Shown piece by piece: positions 14,198-14,425 of a DNA stretch of 14,425 bases (positions are counted from its first letter, which is position 1; each line of letters opens with the position of its first letter). A program made the position numbers and the translations under genes. The DNA lies in NCBI GenBank assembly GCA_965226045.1, contig CBDDBU010000011.1, forward strand, positions 1 to 14,425. Reading direction: 5' to 3'. This DNA is from CBDDBU01 sp965226045 (lineage in GTDB: Bacteria > Pseudomonadota > Alphaproteobacteria > VGEJ01). The notes under the pieces are model-generated. The model searched no databases. It saw only the letters and a program-made list of their open reading frames with translations, and was not told the DNA's origin.

Positions 14198-14252
14198 CTC
14201 GATCCCATGACCTCTCCACATCGCGATCCGTCCACACCCATTCTCGCGGACC

Positions 14253-14423
14253 TCAGTCCGACAGGCTGCTAGGGCCGTGATGACGGGATAGAATCCGGAA
14301 GGCGTCAAACCATGTCGAAGAGATGTCACGAAGGGGAGTCAGGGTCTCAGGGAAAGTGAGGCCGTGGTAGCGAATGTTGTGTGGATGTAGCCATCCCCAA
14401 TAGACATCCTTTCGCCTCTGCCT
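14253..14423 (-). pseudogene. Partial ORF at the window edge, cut by IS1182; function unknown
   Basis: On the minus strand a frame enters from beyond the right edge and runs 56 codons to a TGA at 14253-14255 inside the IS inverted repeat. The visible part is rich in Trp, His and Tyr (KDVYWGWLHPHNIRYHGL, then TFPETLTPLRDISSTWFDAF and RILSRHHG), a protein-like and non-random composition. Its last six residues (PSSLSD) come from the target duplication and the IS. I cannot name a family. It could be the C-terminus of a gene once convergent with the Rieske gene, or another mobile-element remnant. Base composition is lower in GC than the main genes. A chance open frame is possible. Confidence 0.35.
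14255..14268 (-). repeat. IS1182 right terminal inverted repeat
   Basis: AGTCCGACAGGCTG is an exact reverse complement of the left end. CTAG follows at 14269-14272. Confidence 0.9.
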
Positions 14424-14425
14424 CA

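Larger units (their letters stand above)
12591..14268 (+). mobile_element. Complete IS1182-family insertion sequence, 1678 bp
   Basis: Perfect 14-bp inverted repeats, CAGCCTGTCGGACT at 12591-12604 and its complement at 14255-14268, bound the element. The match continues as TGAG and GAG with one base offset. CTAG flanks both ends. Inside are one transposase gene and, to its right, about 225 bp of mostly non-coding DNA with 67-bp tandem units. Intact ends, intact transposase and an intact duplication suggest a recent, possibly active copy. Confidence 0.9.

Overview
The window is high-GC DNA with compact, tightly packed genes. Codon use and protein types (a dipeptide-type ABC ATPase pair, a PLP lyase, a class IV aminotransferase, IS256 and IS1182 transposases) suggest an alphaproteobacterium, perhaps of Rhodospirillales type. 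That placement is inference; there is no rRNA or other marker gene.

Left part (1-4560) is a rearranged zone. An intact bifunctional gene (281-1669) fuses a sugar/inositol-phosphate nucleotidyltransferase to a CDP-alcohol phosphatidyltransferase, the layout of inositol-1-phosphate cytidylyltransferase/DIPP synthase. It is followed by an easily missed 49-residue CxxC protein on the minus strand (1812-1961). Next is a complete IS256-family element (2012-3386) with 26-bp imperfect inverted repeats and no direct target duplication. To its right lies a gene with no 5' end: the C-terminal linker and cyclic-nucleotide-binding domain of what looks like a CPA1-type Na+/H+ antiporter (3387-4277). Then comes a short chimeric ORF (4354-4542), the N-terminus of an IS3-type OrfA joined to what may be the last residues of a sugar ABC permease.

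Middle and right part (4558-12577) is ordinary catabolic gene content. It holds ribokinase (minus), a low-specificity threonine aldolase (plus, TTG start), and two overlapping Dpp/Opp-type ABC ATPases (minus) without permeases. A pair of tiny overlapping ORFs follows, the second a one-span basic membrane microprotein. After these come a class IV aminotransferase (plus), proline iminopeptidase (minus), and a two-gene unit of acetamidase/formamidase plus a small Rieske ferredoxin (plus). Together these suggest scavenging of peptides, amino acids, amides and ribose, though they form several short transcription units rather than one pathway.

Right end (12587-14425): a complete IS1182-family element (12591-14268) has perfect 14-bp inverted repeats and a CTAG target duplication. 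Three 67-bp degenerate tandem units begin in the transposase 3' end and run toward its right end. Beyond it a partial minus-strand ORF rich in Trp and His runs off the window and takes its stop codon from the IS. No tRNA, rRNA or CRISPR array was seen.
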